Below are positions 21,860 to 23,730 of a DNA stretch of 23,730 bases, piece by piece. Position 1 is the stretch's first letter. Every line of letters starts with the position of its first letter. Origin of the DNA: DAOTXN01 sp034435435 (GTDB lineage Bacteria > Chloroflexota > Anaerolineae > S140-20); the NCBI GenBank assembly GCA_034435435.1, contig DAOTXN010000174.1, positions 1 through 23,730 of the forward strand, in the 5' to 3' direction. The position numbers were made by a program, and so were the translations under genes. The notes under the pieces were generated by a model that searched no databases, was not told the DNA's origin, and saw nothing but the letters and a program-made list of their open reading frames with translations.

Positions 21860-22199
21860 AGCAGACAAAGTGGCGGATGATGGACTGGATTCGCTGATTC
21901 GTTGGGCGCTATACGATTCAGTCGCCGATGCCGAACCGTCGCCCCAAGTGTGGGAGAATATTCAAGAAAGCATTGCCAGCGAGCGCAAGACCACCGTAGC
22001 GCGAGGGCCGGCCTGGCGCAAGATCATGCCTCGCCGACTGTGGTGGGGCTGGTTACTGGGCGCCGGCGCACAATTCCCCGTACCGGGCGATCCGCGCTTC
22101 GCCTGGCAACGCCGACTCCACGCCTTCGACATGCGCGCCCCCTTGTCTATCGTGCGCATGATCGAAGGCAAAATGCCCACTTTGCGATTGGTATCGTAA
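21846..22199 (+). CDS. Small protein overlapping the sigma gene, possible sigma regulator
   Basis: This 117-residue protein starts 14 nt inside the end of the sigma gene, so the two are probably translationally coupled. The N-terminal half is acidic (DSLIRWALYDSVADAEPSPQ, then VWENIQESI). The second half is basic, with WRKIMPRRLWWGWLLGAGAQ, which is too short and charged for a certain membrane segment. There is no HxxxCxxC zinc motif of ZAS anti-sigma factors. Position suggests an anti-sigma protein, perhaps truncated from a larger membrane form, but the sequence alone does not prove it. A hairpin follows 25 nt after the stop. Confidence 0.65.
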   Translation: MSLHRADKVADDGLDSLIRWALYDSVADAEPSPQVWENIQESIASERKTTVARGPAWRKIMPRRLWWGWLLGAGAQFPVPGDPRFAWQRRLHAFDMRAPLSIVRMIEGKMPTLRLVS

Positions 22200-22224
22200 T
22201 TCAAAACACACTACGGCCTATTAA

Positions 22225-22253
22225 GCCCGTCTCCGACCCGATCTGAGACGGGC
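22225..22253 (+). terminator. Terminator-like hairpin after the sigma operon
   Basis: GCCCGTCTC pairs with GAGACGGGC (9 bp) across an 11-nt loop. It is followed by CTATCATTC, a poor T run, so termination may be partial. It ends only 17 nt before the ABC ATPase ATG and could also affect that gene's translation. Confidence 0.65.
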
Positions 22254-22270
22254 CTATCATTCGGACCACG

Positions 22271-23257
22271 ATGTCACACCCAAGCCGTGCCCAGCTTGCG
22301 TCTAACCCAACCTCAGAAGTGGTGCGCGTCGAAAACCTGCACGTTCATTTTTCAGTGTCCGGTGGGCGCATGCAACGCCGAGAACAAGGCATTATTCGCG
22401 CTGTCGATGGCGTGCGCTTTACCCTGCGCCAGGGCGAGATATTTGCGCTGGTGGGAGCGCCACGGTGCGGCAAGTCCACCGTGGCGCGAGCGGTGGCCCT
22501 GTTGGAACGGCCAACCGAAGGACGGATCGCCTTTCGCGGACGCGATGTGACGTCCTGGCGTGGACGCCAGTTTCAACTTGCCCGCCGGCGCATCCAAATG
22601 ATCTTTTCCAACCCCTATGTTGCCTTTGCGCCCCGTATGACAGTTCGAGAGATTATCACCGAGGCCTTTGAGTTGAAGAAACGCTGGCTCGGGCGAGATC
22701 GTGATGAGCGGGTCGGCGATCTGATGTCTCTAGCCCACCTGAACTATTATTTTTCGATGCGCTATCCGCGCGATCTGTCAGGCGGCCAACGCCAACGGCT
22801 GGCGCTGGCGCGCGCCTTGGCGGCCGAACCCGCGCTCCTGGTCTGCGACCAGCCAGTTGATTACTTGGATCCGGCAATGGCAGAGGTGTTTATCGATCAA
22901 CTGTATCGAGTGAACCGAGAACTAGGGCTGACCGTATTGCTGACCGCGCGCCGGCTGGCGCATGCCCGCCATGCTGATCGCATCGCGGTCATGGTTCAAG
23001 GGCGAATCGTAGAAATGGGCTACCGCAATGATCTCATCCGCCAACCTCTTCACCCTTTTTCTCAGAACCTGATACGCACTCCATCGACCGACCTGCCGTC
23101 ACTAGATCCCTTGCGCCCTGCGTCGGGTTGCCATTATGCTCCCCTGTGTCCTCTGGCCCAAGCGCTGTGTCATGCGCGTTTTCCGGCCTTCGTAGAAGGC
23201 GCTCCCGATCATGGGGTGGCCTGTCACCTGGTTGAACCCTCGCAGCCCGACCGCTAA
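22271..23257 (+). CDS. Oligopeptide-type ABC transporter ATP-binding protein with degenerate catalytic motifs
   Basis: This 328-residue protein has the layout of DppF/OppF: Walker A GAPRCGKST (62-70), signature LSGGQRQR (169-176), Walker B LLVCDQP (189-195), and a C-terminal oligopeptide-family tail with C287, C293, C300 and C318, the Cys pattern linked to an Fe-S cluster in relatives. It departs from the family at three key points: the Q-loop is IFSNP (S113 for Gln), the Walker B catalytic Glu is Gln (Q194), and the H-loop reads TARRLA, with Arg near 227 where His is normal. It should bind ATP but hydrolyse it poorly by itself, perhaps pairing with a normal partner subunit not in this window. 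No Shine-Dalgarno is obvious. A lipoprotein gene with its own promoter follows. Confidence 0.9.
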   Translation: MSHPSRAQLASNPTSEVVRVENLHVHFSVSGGRMQRREQGIIRAVDGVRFTLRQGEIFALVGAPRCGKSTVARAVALLERPTEGRIAFRGRDVTSWRGRQFQLARRRIQMIFSNPYVAFAPRMTVREIITEAFELKKRWLGRDRDERVGDLMSLAHLNYYFSMRYPRDLSGGQRQRLALARALAAEPALLVCDQPVDYLDPAMAEVFIDQLYRVNRELGLTVLLTARRLAHARHADRIAVMVQGRIVEMGYRNDLIRQPLHPFSQNLIRTPSTDLPSLDPLRPASGCHYAPLCPLAQALCHARFPAFVEGAPDHGVACHLVEPSQPDR

Positions 23258-23267
23258 CTTGCAGTGT

Positions 23268-23296
23268 TTGACAACTGATGGGTTCATGACTATAAT
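23268..23296 (+). promoter_or_regulatory. Perfect consensus promoter of the lipoprotein gene
   Basis: TTGACA, 17 nt, TATAAT: consensus in both hexamers and spacing. It begins 10 nt after the ABC ATPase stop. Transcription should start near 23303, giving a leader of about 278 nt. Confidence 0.92.
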
Positions 23297-23310
23297 GGTT
23301 TTCGACTGAT

Positions 23311-23329
23311 CCCCTGAGACCGGGGTCTC
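23311..23329 (+). promoter_or_regulatory. Two mutually exclusive hairpins at the leader 5' end
   Basis: CCCC (23311-23314) can pair with GGGG (23322-23325), or GAGAC (23316-23320) can pair with GTCTC (23325-23329). The second is followed by CCTTTTC. The alternation resembles an attenuator, though both stems are short. Confidence 0.35.
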
Positions 23330-23368
23330 CTTTTCATCTTGATTCTCTCAACCCAAGCTCTGGTCTTC

Positions 23369-23383
23369 CCTGTAAGCTACAGG
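23369..23383 (+). other. Small hairpin in the leader
   Basis: CCTGTA and TACAGG form a 6-bp stem with a 3-nt loop, with TTTT 5 nt downstream. Its role is unknown. Confidence 0.3.
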
Positions 23384-23504
23384 TCGCGTTTTGTCATTCT
23401 TGAGCTATCACAGCATTCAGTTGCCAGACAAGCCGGTAGAGACGCTTTTCCCTTCTTCATCCTCTTTTCCCCCGGTTTGCCTCAAATAGAATGTCGAAAA
23501 GGAG

Positions 23505-23561
23505 GTGGATCCCATCCAAAACAACCGCAACCTGGACCAGGCATATCTAACCCCTAGTTGA
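23505..23561 (+). CDS. Possible leader peptide, 18 codons
   Basis: A frame opening with GTG inside the strong Shine-Dalgarno reads VDPIQNNRNLDQAYLTPS and stops at TGA 23559-23561. An ATC at 23514 in this frame is better spaced (8 nt after AGGAGG) but is a rare start. A second frame from ATG 23491 overlaps it and encodes 19 residues with many basic ones. Neither is proven; the strong ribosome site with no normal gene is the only evidence. Confidence 0.25.
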   Translation: MDPIQNNRNLDQAYLTPS

Positions 23562-23580
23562 ACCCTTTTAGGAGGAGGAA

Positions 23581-23730
23581 ATGAGAGCTTTACGAACACT
23601 CAGTTGGTTGATGCTGCTGATTCTGGTGGTCAGCATGGCGCTGACGGCCTGCGGCGGCAAAGAAGAGGCAACGGCCACGCCGCCGCCAAAGGTGGAGGCC
23701 ACCCAGGCCCCGGAAGCCACGAAGGAGCCG
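23581..23730 (+). CDS. Lipoprotein, N-terminal part (probable ABC solute-binding protein)
   Basis: The first 50 codons run off the window. They encode a lipoprotein signal peptide with a hydrophobic core and lipobox LTAC (Cys24), followed by GGKEEATATPPP and a Pro/Thr/Ala-rich linker of the kind seen in solute-binding lipoproteins of Chloroflexota. AGGAGGAGG immediately upstream makes the ATG secure. The neighbouring oligopeptide-type ATPase suggests a peptide-binding protein, but the ligand domain lies outside the window. Confidence 0.85.
   Translation, partial: MRALRTLSWLMLLILVVSMALTACGGKEEATATPPPKVEATQAPEATKEP

Larger units (their letters stand above)
23297..23580 (+). other. Long structured leader before the lipoprotein gene
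   Basis: The 323-nt gap between the ABC ATPase and lipoprotein genes holds the promoter and this leader. It is pyrimidine-rich. It contains overlapping hairpins at 23311-23329, a 6-bp hairpin at 23369-23383 followed by TTTT, a strong Shine-Dalgarno-like AAGGAGGTG near 23499-23507 with a TGGAT-CCC-ATCCA hairpin, and the real Shine-Dalgarno AGGAGGAGG just before the ATG. I recognise no known riboswitch class. Confidence 0.55.

Noticed and set aside
23491..23550. A 19-codon ATG frame as the leader peptide
   Set aside because: Its ATG lies upstream of the strong ribosome site and has no site of its own; kept only as an alternative to the GTG/ATC frame.

Overview
The window looks like a chromosomal segment of a Chloroflexota (Anaerolineae-like) bacterium. 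This is inferred from moderately high GC, surface proteins with Thr/Pro-rich 'TPTP' linkers, CotH/lamin-tail proteins, large TPR proteins and solute-binding lipoproteins. No rRNA or tRNA is present to confirm it.

Layout. (1) 116-6867, minus strand: a three-gene operon read from a strong promoter at about 6923-6950, encoding a gluzincin-type membrane-anchored peptidase, a lipoprotein that fuses a PsbP-like domain to an oligopeptide-binding domain, and a 25-unit TPR membrane protein. A 117-bp inverted-repeat element sits in the gap between the second and third genes. (2) 6969-10298, minus: a secreted CotH-type protein with three lamin-tail domains and its own promoter. (3) 10418-11566, minus: citrate synthase with promoter and terminator. 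(4) 11686-20301, minus: a surface-polysaccharide region. It holds dTDP-L-rhamnose genes (rfbB, rfbA, rfbD; no rfbC in the window), a CapB/CpsD-type kinase, two Wzz-like chain-length proteins, a GT4 and a GT2 glycosyltransferase, and RNase HII. A broken RelE-type toxin-antitoxin locus lies in the middle. (5) 20457-22199, plus: trmD, an ECF sigma factor and a small overlapping protein. (6) 22271-23730, plus: an oligopeptide-type ABC ATPase with degenerate catalytic motifs, then a perfect-consensus promoter, a long structured leader and the start of a lipoprotein.

Most notable: two 117-bp copies (5 differences) of a MITE-like element, in opposite orientation and 14.2 kb apart, each inserted at CTAG. 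One lies inside the relE-type toxin; removing it with one CTAG restores the reading frame around the site, so the target duplication can be read from the sequence. The other supplies the stop codon of the solute-binding protein while separating it from the TPR gene. Other leads are the ABC ATPase with Q-loop, Walker B and H-loop residues all replaced, families of 7- or 8-base tandem repeats at gene edges, and a leader with a near-perfect Shine-Dalgarno followed by a possible tiny ORF.

The polysaccharide genes plausibly act together: RfbA, RfbB and RfbD make dTDP-sugar, the two glycosyltransferases use nucleotide sugars, and the Wzz/CapB set controls polymer length and export. Two ATGA overlaps couple rfbD, the GT2 gene and rnhB.
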